Positions 34,501 to 43,135 of a stretch of 64,000 bases of DNA are shown here, one piece after another. Location of the stretch: positions 3,526,608 through 3,590,607 of the forward strand of contig OX638345.1 of NCBI GenBank assembly GCA_951813535.1. The letters run 5' to 3'. The first letter of the stretch is position 1. Each line of letters starts with the position of its first letter. The translations under genes and the position numbers were made by a program. The notes under the pieces were generated by a model. The model was not told where the DNA came from and did not search any database. It saw nothing but the letters and a program-made list of their open reading frames with translations. This DNA comes from an uncultured Dehalococcoidia bacterium. GTDB taxonomy: Bacteria > Chloroflexota > Dehalococcoidia > Lucifugimonadales > UBA3495.

Positions 34501-34810
34501 GTGGGCGTCGGTGCCAGCTCGGCTCGGTCTTGGCAGCTGGCGAACACCAGCAGCATCGAGGCTGCCGTCACCAGCGCGGACATCTGAAGGAACGAAGTGA
34601 TGTTTACATTCATATCGTTCACAACGATCAGCGAAGCCCAAAGTACCGGAACTCACGGGAACAGTACGAGTATCCACCGGGTCGGTCAGTAATTGTCATG
34701 GGCAATGATCCCGCGAAAGTTTCAGTTACTCTTGCCCAAGTCTCATCGCCATGGATTGCACTACTTTTTATCCAATCCAACGGTAATGCAGGTGCGTCCC
34801 GGGCTCGGTC

Positions 34811-36841
34811 TCAACTGCCCTCCGCAACTGAAGAACAAGGTGCCAACCCATTGCCAACGCCGGCTCGACCCTCATCCGAATCAGGGTTGAGAAACTTTTG
34901 TGTGATAGCCTTCTCGAAGTGGAGCGTCTCGGGTGGCCACTGAAGCCGCAGCATGGGCAGACCTTGCCCCGCGAGTGTCATTGCATTCAAGTTTGTGTTA
35001 GGAAATTGCTCCGCCAGCAGTTGAATTTGGCTCACCGGAAGCAGGACCACCACATGGAGCGAGCCGTCGCGATTCGGGGGTGCGTAGATATTGCGCTGAG
35101 CGAGCCAGGCACGAATACCGTCTCCCGTCTCCGCATCAGGGACCTGGACATCGACGGCAACGGTTTTACCCTTCACCGCAAAGGCGTATAGAGCCGCCTG
35201 GTTTTCGGGCATCCCGCCTTGATGGGCCACCACTACATTGATCAATGCCTCCTCCAGATTGGGGTGAGGACTTTCCCGATGTTCTGAGCTCAGCGTCCCG
35301 TCGGTCTCTGCAAGTGCGGTGAAGAGTACGTCCGGGCGGCATACGACGGACGGGACCAGCCCGATGGGCATCGACCAAATATATTCGCCTTCAGACACCC
35401 CTCCGCCTTCTTTGATGTATACGTCCAAAGGCACCCCCGTTGAAATCTCGGGGTTGTACCAAATGGCCAGCCTCACCGTGTCAGCCGTCGCCTTGTTGGC
35501 GCGTTGGTCATAAAGCAGGCCTACCAGCACGGGATCGATGTATTCGGTATTGGGCCCCAGGAAATCAGCTTGGTCCTTCCCGCCGGCATCGGCTGTACGA
35601 ACGGGCGATGGCTCACAGAATTCCAGACTGAGCTCTTCCGCGAGATAGTATTGAAGTCGCAAACTGATTGGTATGCAGCCACTCAATTGGTTCCCTGTGA
35701 GACCCAGTTCAACTAGCCAATCGAGGTCGCCCAGTTCCGGGGGTATCTCGCCGCTGAGATGGTTGCCGTCGAGTTTCACACTCTGTACTTTGACCAGACC
35801 ACCCAATCCCGAAGGTATTGGTCCATTCAGCTGGTTCGCGACGATGTCGAGTTCCTCCAGGTTACCAAGACGGCCCAGGTCCGGAGGTATCGGCCCGCTC
35901 AATTGGTTTCCGCCGAGATCCATGACCCGCAGACTGGCCAGGTTTCCCAATTCCACGGGGACCTCGCCGGTCAATTCGCTTTGGCGGATGTACAGTTCTT
36001 CCAGGTTGGCGAGGTGCCCCAACTCCGAGGGTATCTCCCCACGCAGATGATTGTAGCCCAGGTTCAACTCCCTCAAGTTGGTCAGATGGCCCAGCTCCGG
36101 CGGTATCGGTCCGCTCAACAGGTTGACGTAGAGGTCGAGCTTTTCTAAGTTGGCAAGGCCGCCCAGTTCCGAGGGTATCTTTCCAATCAGTTTGTTCTTG
36201 CGGATGGTCAGTTCCTTCAGGCTAGTGAGGTTACCCAACTCAGGCGGTATCTGGCCTCCCACATCGTTGTAAATCAATTCCAGCACTTCCAAGTTGGTCA
36301 AATTGCCCAATTCGGATGGTATCTTCCCACCCAGCGACCGGTCGTTCACGATGCTCAGGGTCACCAAGCTAGTGAGGTTGCCCAACTCGGGAGGTAACTC
36401 TCCCGTCAAGTTGTTTCCACCGAAGTCCAATCCAGTGACCCGGCCGTTAGCATCGGTGGTAACGCCGTACCACTCTCCAATTCGCGCCGAACTCAGCCAA
36501 TTCTCGTTGTTGTTCCAGTCGGGGCCGCTGGTGGCTTCGTAAAGCGCAACGAGCGCTTCCCGGTCTACATTGGCAGGTTCCACGGGCGGCGTGCTCGTCG
36601 TCCCGCCACCGGTTGGTATAGTGGTTGGTATCGTAGTTGACGGCGTAGTTCCGGTCGGAGGCTGGTCGTCCGCCTCGGTTGGCGGCTGAGTGGGAGTAAC
36701 AATAGATCCCGATGAAGCCGTCAGCTCCGGCGTTTCGGCGGGAGCGGTCTGAGTGGTTGCCTCCATGGCTGGTGACCCACCGGTGCAGGCCAACTGGGAA
36801 ACAAGGACTATCAAAAGGAAGCCGTGGAATATTTTTGACAT
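34811..36841 (-). CDS. Leucine-rich-repeat lipoprotein (plant-type LRR)
   Basis: 676 residues. A lipoprotein signal (lipobox ending in Cys19) and a long Thr/Pro-rich linker (25-90) lead to DREALVALYEATSGPDWNNNENWLS, the cap typical of bacterial proteins with plant-type repeats. About eleven 24-residue LRRs follow (125-395) with the consensus LxGxIPPELGNLTNLxxLxL. The C-terminal 270 residues form a separate domain (YIDPVLVGLLYDQ...VVAHQGGMPE...VQVPDAETGDGIRAWLAQRNIY) not recognised. Surface exposed and probably protein- or polysaccharide-binding. The repeats make it prone to misassembly, yet the frame is intact. Confidence 0.88.
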   Translation of the reverse strand: MSKIFHGFLLIVLVSQLACTGGSPAMEATTQTAPAETPELTASSGSIVTPTQPPTEADDQPPTGTTPSTTIPTTIPTGGGTTSTPPVEPANVDREALVALYEATSGPDWNNNENWLSSARIGEWYGVTTDANGRVTGLDFGGNNLTGELPPELGNLTSLVTLSIVNDRSLGGKIPSELGNLTNLEVLELIYNDVGGQIPPELGNLTSLKELTIRKNKLIGKIPSELGGLANLEKLDLYVNLLSGPIPPELGHLTNLRELNLGYNHLRGEIPSELGHLANLEELYIRQSELTGEVPVELGNLASLRVMDLGGNQLSGPIPPDLGRLGNLEELDIVANQLNGPIPSGLGGLVKVQSVKLDGNHLSGEIPPELGDLDWLVELGLTGNQLSGCIPISLRLQYYLAEELSLEFCEPSPVRTADAGGKDQADFLGPNTEYIDPVLVGLLYDQRANKATADTVRLAIWYNPEISTGVPLDVYIKEGGGVSEGEYIWSMPIGLVPSVVCRPDVLFTALAETDGTLSSEHRESPHPNLEEALINVVVAHQGGMPENQAALYAFAVKGKTVAVDVQVPDAETGDGIRAWLAQRNIYAPPNRDGSLHVVVLLPVSQIQLLAEQFPNTNLNAMTLAGQGLPMLRLQWPPETLHFEKAITQKFLNPDSDEGRAGVGNGLAPCSSVAEGS

Positions 36842-37343
36842 GGAAGCCGTATCACTCCTGTCCTGAGGCTAAACGGGGTACTGGCTCACCCTGCGCCTCG
36901 GCACACTTGGCCTTGAATAGGTTTGCTGATCTGGCGCTCTTTTCGATAGCGCGTTTGGTTCACTATTGCCGCGCGTTCGGTGTATCTACATTCCGCGGAG
37001 ACCTCGACATCCGCTCAAGCCGCACGGATTCCACCGTCACCGCACCTTTCTAAGCTGGGCTTTGTACGTTCAAGCGGCGTAGGCGAGGGAATCGATAAGC
37101 CGGGAATGCAAACAGGGACCAGAGTCTTGATTTGTTGGGGACGGTTTCACCGCTGCGAGATGGCGGACCAGCATCGCGCATGGTGAACCTATCTGTCATC
37201 ACGCCAGGGGCATAACCTCCGCTGACTCCGTGGAACATTTTGCCGCCGCCGTTTTTCGTTGGCGGATTTTCATGACAATCCGGCGGCCCTGAGGGTGCTT
37301 TGCAGGATGTCATCTGCAGGTCCCGCTCGACCAGCCATGGACG
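36842..37343. other. No gene recognised
   Basis: About 500 bases upstream of the LRR gene. It should contain that gene's promoter, but no clear -35/-10 pair stands out. A weak hairpin (CCGCC/GGCGG near 37240) lies toward the 3' end of the beta-propeller gene. Confidence 0.45.
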
Positions 37344-40067
37344 TTACGGTGGCGACAGGGCGTACACCCGGCCGTCGGGCGTCGCCGCGAGCACTGTTCC
37401 GCCACCCACCGGTAGGCTGGACGTCATCAGTAGTCCGCGATATGTCCACAACGGCTGACCCGTCGCGGCATCGTACGCGGTTACGTGGCCATACTGTTCC
37501 GGAGCCGCGCCTGGCTCGTCGGCGCCACCAGAATACGTGTAGGCAAATACGTCGAACGAATGGACGTACAGCACGCCATTCTCGCCCGTCGTCATGGACG
37601 CGGGGTTGCCGGTGGTTCTCCCGCTCCAGATCACTTCCCCGGTAGCGGAGTCGATAGCGTGGAGGTGTCCGCTCAACAGTTGTCCCTCCAGTTCCGGACG
37701 GGGTTTGTCGCCGCCGGATGGAATTCGACCGTCCTGGCTGGCCAGGTATACGACACCGCCCCTCTCCTCCAGAAAGCTGGCGATTCCATCGGTGCTGAGA
37801 CGCCAGCGCCGTTTCCCCGTCTCGGCGTCCATGGCATGTACGGAGCCGAGCCCGCCCGCGCCAGAGATTGGTGAAGCGTCTTCCAGGAGGGCGGTTGAGG
37901 CAACGTACACCGCGTCGTCAACTACCAGTGGCTCAAACAAGTTGTCGAATATCGTCCTTTGCCCGCCTGTCGGCGTCGGAGCGTCGTAAGTCCACAACGG
38001 CTTTCCGGACGCGGCTTCCACCGCATGAATCTGACCATCGGCCGTACCGACGTAAACGGCGCCGGAGGCAACGACCGGCGGAGTTGCGAAGGCGTGCCCG
38101 GCGCGGTACTCCCAGAGGAGCTCCCCAGCGTTGGTGTCCACGGCACGAAGACCGTCGTAGGCGAGCCAACTGTATGGGTAGGCGACGCCATCAGCAACCA
38201 CGACGTACGGGAATACTGTCCCAGTGAGTGGCGTAGGTATTCCAACGGGCGCCGAGGAGGTGTCCGCGTCTCGGGCCGTCAGGAAAAGCCATTGTTTCTC
38301 CCCCGTGTCCGCATCGGTTGCGACCAGATCTCTCTCGAATCCCAAGTAGGTTCTGCCCTCGGAGGCCGACACGCTAGTGAACTGGTCTTGCCCGGCTCCG
38401 TACGCCCAGCGCAGCCCTCCACTCTCCGCGTCCAGCGTTTGCACGGAACCGTCTCCGCCCCTGATGTAAACCGCGCCGTCGGCGACTAGGTCCATCCGGT
38501 AATGGAACCGCTCATGGCCCATGTCGTAACGCCACAACGTTCGTCCGTTGTCGGTCGCGAACGCATAGGCGTAGCCGTCCCGTGACCAGGCGTATGCGAC
38601 CCCATCCGCTTCCTCCACGAGGACAATTCTCTCGTGGGCGACCTGTCGCTTCCACTCCGTTGTTGCGACGGGTGGTTCAGGCCATTGGTTTTCAGTCGTT
38701 TGAGGCACCGGAGCAGGCGCCGGCGTGGGCGTGGGCAAGACCAGGGAGCCCGCGGCCGGACCCTGCAGCGCGTACAACCGTCCTTCACCGGAGCCTGCAT
38801 ACACCACGCCCTCGCTTGAGACGGCCAAAGACCAGATCGCCTCGTCAAATTGGTGTTCCCAAACCCGTTCACCGGTGGTTACATCAAGGGCATACACGCA
38901 GCATTGTTGAGCGCCGAAGTACACCAGGTCATCTTTGACGACCAATGGCGCGCCCTCGTGGTCTTCCGGCCCAACCTGATGCTCCCACAGGAGTTCGCCG
39001 GTGCGTCCGTCCAACGCGCGCAGGTATCCGTCCTCAGTGCCGATGTAGGCCACTCCTCCGGATATGGTGGGCCTCATGGTGATTTGCTGGTTTCCTTCAT
39101 GGCGCCATACCAGTTCGCCGGTCTGCAGGTCCATGACATGGACCGAACGCCCAAACCCGTACTGATTTGGATCCTGGTTCCCGAAGAAACCGTAGAGCAA
39201 GCCGTCCGCCCAGATGGCAAAGCGGACCGGGAATTCGGATTCCAGGCGGCCGGTGATTTGCCCAGTCCGTGCCTCGAACTCCACCAGGACGCCTTCCATC
39301 AAGGCGTGCAAGCTTCCGTTGTGCACTGCAGCCTGCCCGGCCCCACCATCCGGCTCATAAGACCAGACCGTTTCCCCTGATCGGGCGTCCAGGGCCACCA
39401 GGGGTCGATAACCCCCGCTGGCGTAGATGATATCGTCCAACATGACCAAGTTGGAAAAGTCGCGATCAAAATCGCGCCGCCACCGCAACTCTCCAGTTTT
39501 GGAATCAACGGCGAACACATGGAGACTGAAAGGACCGAAGTACACCGTGTCGTCCGCGAACAGTAGCTCTCCCGAGGGGAAACCGTCAGTTTCGAGGCTC
39601 CAGATGAGTTCCCCGCTCCAGGCATCAACCGCGTGCACGGTGAATCCCTCCACCACATACACGGCGCCATTCGCAGTAGCGTGTAACCCGAACACGGGAC
39701 CCAACACTTCTCTCTGCCAGATGATTTCCTGATCGGTGCTTCTGGACGGTGAGTGTGCAAAGGAAGGCGCCATCGTGACGGGCGTGTTCGAATCCGGTGG
39801 CTGCCCCGCTATGTTGTCCGGCGTGGCAGTCGATATCTGGCGAGGTGGTTCCACCGACGGATCGGGCTGCGCCGCCTTCCCCTGTTCCGCGGGGGCGGAC
39901 CGCCCCGTCGGCTCTGTTATCGCCGTTGGCTCGGCATTGGTCTGAATTTGCTGCGGCAACTCCGCTTGGTCTGGCTGGCAAGCGGTGAAGATGATCACTG
40001 TCATCGCCAGCATCAGGACTGATGCAATCGGAAGCGCTGTACAGGTTCGATTGGCTGGAAGGTGCAT
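37344..40067 (-). CDS. PQQ-type beta-propeller lipoprotein (BamB-like repeats)
   Basis: About 907 residues from the ATG at 40067, which directly begins a lipoprotein signal (lipobox IFTAC, Cys30). A Pro/Thr linker is followed by around fifteen PQQ-like repeats of the form VYVGTxDGxxxALDAxTGExxWxY, arranged in two groups separated by a linker (LVLPTPTPAPAPVP, near residue 440). This suggests two eight-bladed propellers. No catalytic residues of quinoprotein dehydrogenases are seen, so it is probably a binding or scaffold protein on the cell surface. The double-propeller size is larger than BamB (about 390). Confidence 0.88.
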   Translation of the reverse strand: MHLPANRTCTALPIASVLMLAMTVIIFTACQPDQAELPQQIQTNAEPTAITEPTGRSAPAEQGKAAQPDPSVEPPRQISTATPDNIAGQPPDSNTPVTMAPSFAHSPSRSTDQEIIWQREVLGPVFGLHATANGAVYVVEGFTVHAVDAWSGELIWSLETDGFPSGELLFADDTVYFGPFSLHVFAVDSKTGELRWRRDFDRDFSNLVMLDDIIYASGGYRPLVALDARSGETVWSYEPDGGAGQAAVHNGSLHALMEGVLVEFEARTGQITGRLESEFPVRFAIWADGLLYGFFGNQDPNQYGFGRSVHVMDLQTGELVWRHEGNQQITMRPTISGGVAYIGTEDGYLRALDGRTGELLWEHQVGPEDHEGAPLVVKDDLVYFGAQQCCVYALDVTTGERVWEHQFDEAIWSLAVSSEGVVYAGSGEGRLYALQGPAAGSLVLPTPTPAPAPVPQTTENQWPEPPVATTEWKRQVAHERIVLVEEADGVAYAWSRDGYAYAFATDNGRTLWRYDMGHERFHYRMDLVADGAVYIRGGDGSVQTLDAESGGLRWAYGAGQDQFTSVSASEGRTYLGFERDLVATDADTGEKQWLFLTARDADTSSAPVGIPTPLTGTVFPYVVVADGVAYPYSWLAYDGLRAVDTNAGELLWEYRAGHAFATPPVVASGAVYVGTADGQIHAVEAASGKPLWTYDAPTPTGGQRTIFDNLFEPLVVDDAVYVASTALLEDASPISGAGGLGSVHAMDAETGKRRWRLSTDGIASFLEERGGVVYLASQDGRIPSGGDKPRPELEGQLLSGHLHAIDSATGEVIWSGRTTGNPASMTTGENGVLYVHSFDVFAYTYSGGADEPGAAPEQYGHVTAYDAATGQPLWTYRGLLMTSSLPVGGGTVLAATPDGRVYALSPP

Positions 40068-40480
40068 GGGTCTTGTCCGTTCGGAGGGTGATGGTTGGGT
40101 GAACACACCCGTTCGTGCCATCGGTTTCTACAAAACGATGGTTTCCAATCCCAGCGATTTTTTGTCGGCTACCGCGTCGTGCAGTAGCTCTGGGCAAACA
40201 GCTGGTCTATGCCACTTGATTGTACAAAGCCGACCTGGCCTTTAGACCTTAATATTGACAGGTTTCACCCGGCCCACCAATGCTCATCCTCATGGCCTCC
40301 CAATGCCGGCAAATCTGGCAAGCCATTCCTGCGGCCGTGCAATTTGTCAGTGTCTCGCTACGGCTGCACACAGCAATCAAGAGACTGATAGGCCTATGGG
40401 ATTAGGGTGACCGGCTCTGGTGACAATACCAGTTCAAATCTGGGCTTTGTGGGCACTGCTGCCACTACTTCGCCCGCAGG
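40068..40480. other. No gene recognised
   Basis: About 410 bases between the beta-propeller start and the stop of the XRE gene. Presumably holds the beta-propeller promoter. No motif, repeat or RNA was recognised. Confidence 0.4.
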
Positions 40481-40984
40481 TCATCGATTTCGGCGAGCCG
40501 CCGGCAAAATCAGATCCTCAACCTCGACTCCCAGGGTCCGCGCGAGTGCCGTGAGGGTTTCGGTTCGCGGGCTGTGCTCGCCTTTCTCAATGCGGGTGAG
40601 CGTCACTCTGCCGATGCCAGCGCGAGACGATAACCTTGCCTGGGTTAAACCGGCCGCCTCGCGACGCTCCCGTATACGTCCACCCAGACTCTCACGTGCC
40701 TGCCTGGCCTGAGCCTCTATCTGCGGCCGGTAGGTCGGATCGCAGTAGTGGCGGGCGAAGTCCCAGGGAATCTCGGACAGATCGCCGCTAACCGTGATCA
40801 GGATCATCTCATACGGCGTGGGCAATTCCAGATCCTTGAGACCGCCACCCTCCGAAACTTCGGGCAGGTCGCCGAACGGTATCAGGCCGGAGCATCCATC
40901 CACGAAGGTGAGCTCGATTCCCTCGTCCAGCACGGAGGCGGACGACATCATGCGGTCGGCGTTTTTCACCAGCGTCGTGGCCAT
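40481..40984 (-). CDS. DUF2442-XRE fusion regulator
   Basis: 167 residues. The N-terminal 75 residues match DUF2442 (GIELTFVDGCSGLIPFGDLP...YEMILITVSGDLSEIPWDFARHYC), and residues 100-160 hold an XRE helix-turn-helix (RIRERREAAGLTQARLSSRAGIGRVTLTRIEKGEHSP). DUF2442 proteins pair with DUF4160 proteins as a putative toxin-antitoxin module; fusion to an HTH would let the protein repress the operon. The DUF4160 gene lies six bases upstream. A perfect palindrome is found upstream of the pair. Confidence 0.85.
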   Translation of the reverse strand: MATTLVKNADRMMSSASVLDEGIELTFVDGCSGLIPFGDLPEVSEGGGLKDLELPTPYEMILITVSGDLSEIPWDFARHYCDPTYRPQIEAQARQARESLGGRIRERREAAGLTQARLSSRAGIGRVTLTRIEKGEHSPRTETLTALARTLGVEVEDLILPAARRNR

Positions 40985-40990
40985 TGTTCC

Positions 40991-41233
40991 TCACCTCGCG
41001 TGAATTCGGAACCACTCTTCCCGGATGGCGGCCGCGTGGGCGTCGAAAGCCTCGAGAATCGCGCGGTAATGCCCGGGCGGAGGTTCGTGGGAATATTCGC
41101 CGTTGTCCAGGAGAATCCGTGCCCAGTCTTCATTCCCGACGCGTACGTGGACGTGGGGCGGCTCAAAATCAAACTCCCTGGTGCGGATGACGAATTGGTA
41201 CTGGCCTACGATGGCCACCGTCGGCATATCCAT
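40991..41233 (-). CDS. DUF4160 protein
   Basis: 80 residues: PTVAIVGQYQFVIRTREFDFEPPHVHVRVGNEDWARILLD and HEPPPGHYRAILEAFDAHAAAIREEW, the standard DUF4160 fold with the conserved EPPHVHV motif. In many genomes it is followed by DUF2442, as here, and the pair is listed as a possible toxin-antitoxin module without a demonstrated mechanism. First gene of the operon; the start codon lies 39 bp from a palindrome. Confidence 0.85.
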   Translation of the reverse strand: MDMPTVAIVGQYQFVIRTREFDFEPPHVHVRVGNEDWARILLDNGEYSHEPPPGHYRAILEAFDAHAAAIREEWFRIHAR

Positions 41234-41271
41234 CTCCAGGAAACCTGAAAGTCCAGCTCGCGCCGGCTCGA

Positions 41272-41292
41272 TTGTATCACGATGTGATACAA
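41272..41292. promoter_or_regulatory. Perfect palindromic operator of the DUF4160/DUF2442-XRE operon
   Basis: TTGTATCAC and GTGATACAA are perfect 9-bp arms around GAT, 39 bp upstream of the DUF4160 start on the minus strand. The minus-strand TACAAT at its inner edge could serve as a -10 box, so binding would block transcription. The HTH of the second gene is the obvious candidate binder. Confidence 0.65.
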
Positions 41293-41417
41293 CCCCCGCC
41301 CGAGCCTCGTGCGGTTGGCAACCGGTGAGTCATGCACCATCTGCTGGTTTGCTTCGGTTACCCGCCCATCGGCTTTTTCCCATAACTACCGGTTTCGGAA
41401 CAGGAACCACCTCTGCC

Positions 41418-42404
41418 CTAATTCACCTCCACGTACGACTCTGGCAGGTTGCCGGGTCGGTAGCCGTTATCGGGGTCGGCCATGCGTTGCAATACGCTCA
41501 GGTGTATCTTGGCGCCATCCGAGATGCGGCGGTCCTTCGCACCCAGCCGCCAGATATGCCGGTCTGAGTGTCGGGTCTCTCCTGAATGGTCGGCGTTCAG
41601 AGACTCCCTCCAGTCGGGTCTCAGTTTTAATCCCTTGTCCTCGGCGTGGCGCAGCATCCATTCCAGCGTGATGTCGGAGATGCGCCGGTCGGATTCCTGT
41701 CCTCCCACGTCTCCGTGGCATCCGGGGAACCACACCTGCTCGATGGTCTGGCCTACGGGCAGATCGGTCTCGTCCCACTGCGAGACCCGGAAGTGGTGGC
41801 GTCTTTCGTCCAGTGCCAGCGCCTGGTATCCATGGGCAACGTCGTGGTTCAGACGGTTGTTGGAGAACTGCTTCCGCCTCACCCATCCGATCGAAGCCAC
41901 GGTGTCCCATACGCCGATGAAGTGAGGCTTGCACTGGCGGGAGAAGCTGCGCTTGAACCCGGCGGCGATTTCTTCGTTGCCCACGCGGCGGTAGATGGAG
42001 GTCATGTAGGGGAGCAGGTTCTCGCTCCCCTTGGTGAGCAAGCCGCACTTGTGCAACATGCCGGCCAGTACCCGAACGGTGTGAGCGCCTCGGCTGTACC
42101 CAAACAGGTAGACCTGGTCCCCTGGCTCGTAGCCGGCCATGAGGTATCGGTAGGCTTCCCTGACATTCCCGTTCAGACCCTCGCTGGTTATCCCCATGCC
42201 GGACGCCGACGCGACCAGCATGTCCAGCAAACCGATGGTTCCGTTCCGCAGCGGACTGTGGGTTCCGACGCCCGGGTCGTAGTAGGAGATCTGCTCCGGA
42301 CCATCCGGACCCAGCCGCTCGAACAGGCGCACCACGTTGGTGTTCTTGTCCGGGGCGTCGTACTTGCCCCGAGTGCCGTCGCAGCAAACCACAATTCTTT
42401 TCAT
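41418..42404 (-). CDS. DUF2235 alpha/beta hydrolase (Tle-like)
   Basis: 328 residues. It begins KRIVVCCDGTRGKYDAPDKNTNVVRLFE, the DUF2235 signature. The nucleophile elbow is FGYSRGAH (Ser104), followed by IGVWDTVASIG and a late CHGDVGG with the probable catalytic His. The family includes type VI secretion phospholipase effectors (Tle1) and many uncharacterised cytosolic hydrolases. No secretion genes or signal peptide are present. A two-TM protein gene ends 25 bases upstream, which suggests a two-gene unit. Confidence 0.85.
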   Translation of the reverse strand: MKRIVVCCDGTRGKYDAPDKNTNVVRLFERLGPDGPEQISYYDPGVGTHSPLRNGTIGLLDMLVASASGMGITSEGLNGNVREAYRYLMAGYEPGDQVYLFGYSRGAHTVRVLAGMLHKCGLLTKGSENLLPYMTSIYRRVGNEEIAAGFKRSFSRQCKPHFIGVWDTVASIGWVRRKQFSNNRLNHDVAHGYQALALDERRHHFRVSQWDETDLPVGQTIEQVWFPGCHGDVGGQESDRRISDITLEWMLRHAEDKGLKLRPDWRESLNADHSGETRHSDRHIWRLGAKDRRISDGAKIHLSVLQRMADPDNGYRPGNLPESYVEVN

Positions 42405-42429
42405 GATCCGTCCCTGGTCAATGGTTCGG

Positions 42430-42657
42430 CTATTTGTCGTTCATCAACGTCGTGCCCAGGCTCGATAGCGCTGTGATCCCCACCGGCAGCAGCCCCACGA
42501 GCGCGCCGGTGACAAATTCCGATATCTCATCAGTTGTGATTGCCAGGTAAACCAGATAGCCGATGCCCCCGTTCAGGATCGCAATCAAGAGCGCGATGAC
42601 CAGCAGGTTCACGCGTACGGGCGTGAACCAACGGCGCTTCCCTGTTTCCTCTGCCAT
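42430..42657 (-). CDS. Two-TM small membrane protein upstream of DUF2235
   Basis: 75 residues from the ATG at 42657, with AGGAGG ten bases before it; a longer frame upstream has no ribosome binding site. Two hydrophobic segments (VNLLVIALLIAILNGGIGYLVYLAI and FVTGALVGLLPVGITAL) with a short acidic turn. The size and topology resemble holins or phage-shock small proteins, but no family is recognised. It is co-directional with and 25 bases from the hydrolase, so it may recruit it to the membrane. Confidence 0.65.
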   Translation of the reverse strand: MAEETGKRRWFTPVRVNLLVIALLIAILNGGIGYLVYLAITTDEISEFVTGALVGLLPVGITALSSLGTTLMNDK

Positions 42658-42894
42658 GACGATGCCTCCTTTTCCGGCGCCGCTCGTCAACCTCGGCAAG
42701 GACGCAGCTGCCCTCACCTGGCCCGAGCAGTCCCCGGTGTTGACGTTCCTGCAGGGTTGACCACGCACCGAGGGGCCGTCGGTGTGGGATGCTAACCCAT
42801 GCGACCGCGACGGCGCCGACCACGCCACCACGAGCCGGCCGAGCGGCGGGTTGGCGAGCTCAAAATAACGGGCACGAGTATAATATCCCCGGGT

Positions 42895-43080
42895 TTATGT
42901 CTCCCACTTGGGCCATGCCGTCCCAGGACGGCGGAGGCCAGCGCCCAGCCCGCCCGATAGTCCGGGGCAAGTCCCAGTTCACGCGGGTTCGCATCTCCCG
43001 TTCTATGGAAACGCCCGGTTGACGGACCACACACTTGCCGGCACGGTTGAGGCCAGACCCGTAATTGGTGAACACAACAG
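42895..43080 (-). pseudogene. Second ASCH-domain remnant
   Basis: The fragment AGKCVVRQPGVSIEREMRTRV resembles AGRRVVRQPGAQIERELRDRL of the ASCH remnant at 28945-29400. After a frame change it continues as an equivalent of AGAVLATA...GMAQVGDI. It lies head-to-head with the STAND gene and ends just before that gene's start. It is useful for placing the STAND start at 43136 rather than further upstream. Confidence 0.45.
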
Positions 43081-43119
43081 ATCTTCGCTCCCGAATATGC
43101 CAGGCGCATACCCGTCCGA

Positions 43120-43125
43120 TATAAA
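43120..43125 (+). promoter_or_regulatory. Candidate -10 box of the STAND gene
   Basis: TATAAA ends 10 bases before the chosen ATG, so the mRNA would have almost no leader. No Shine-Dalgarno motif precedes the ATG, which fits. The -35 region is not recognisable. Confidence 0.35.
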
Positions 43126-43135
43126 TACAAAAACC

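Noticed and set aside
40391-40450. Possible tRNA T-arm (CAGTTCAAATCTGG)
   Set aside because: No acceptor stem, D-arm or anticodon arm can be folded around it.
41418-42404. Type VI secretion effector locus
   Set aside because: DUF2235 is the only such feature; no VgrG, Hcp, immunity or secretion genes occur in the window.
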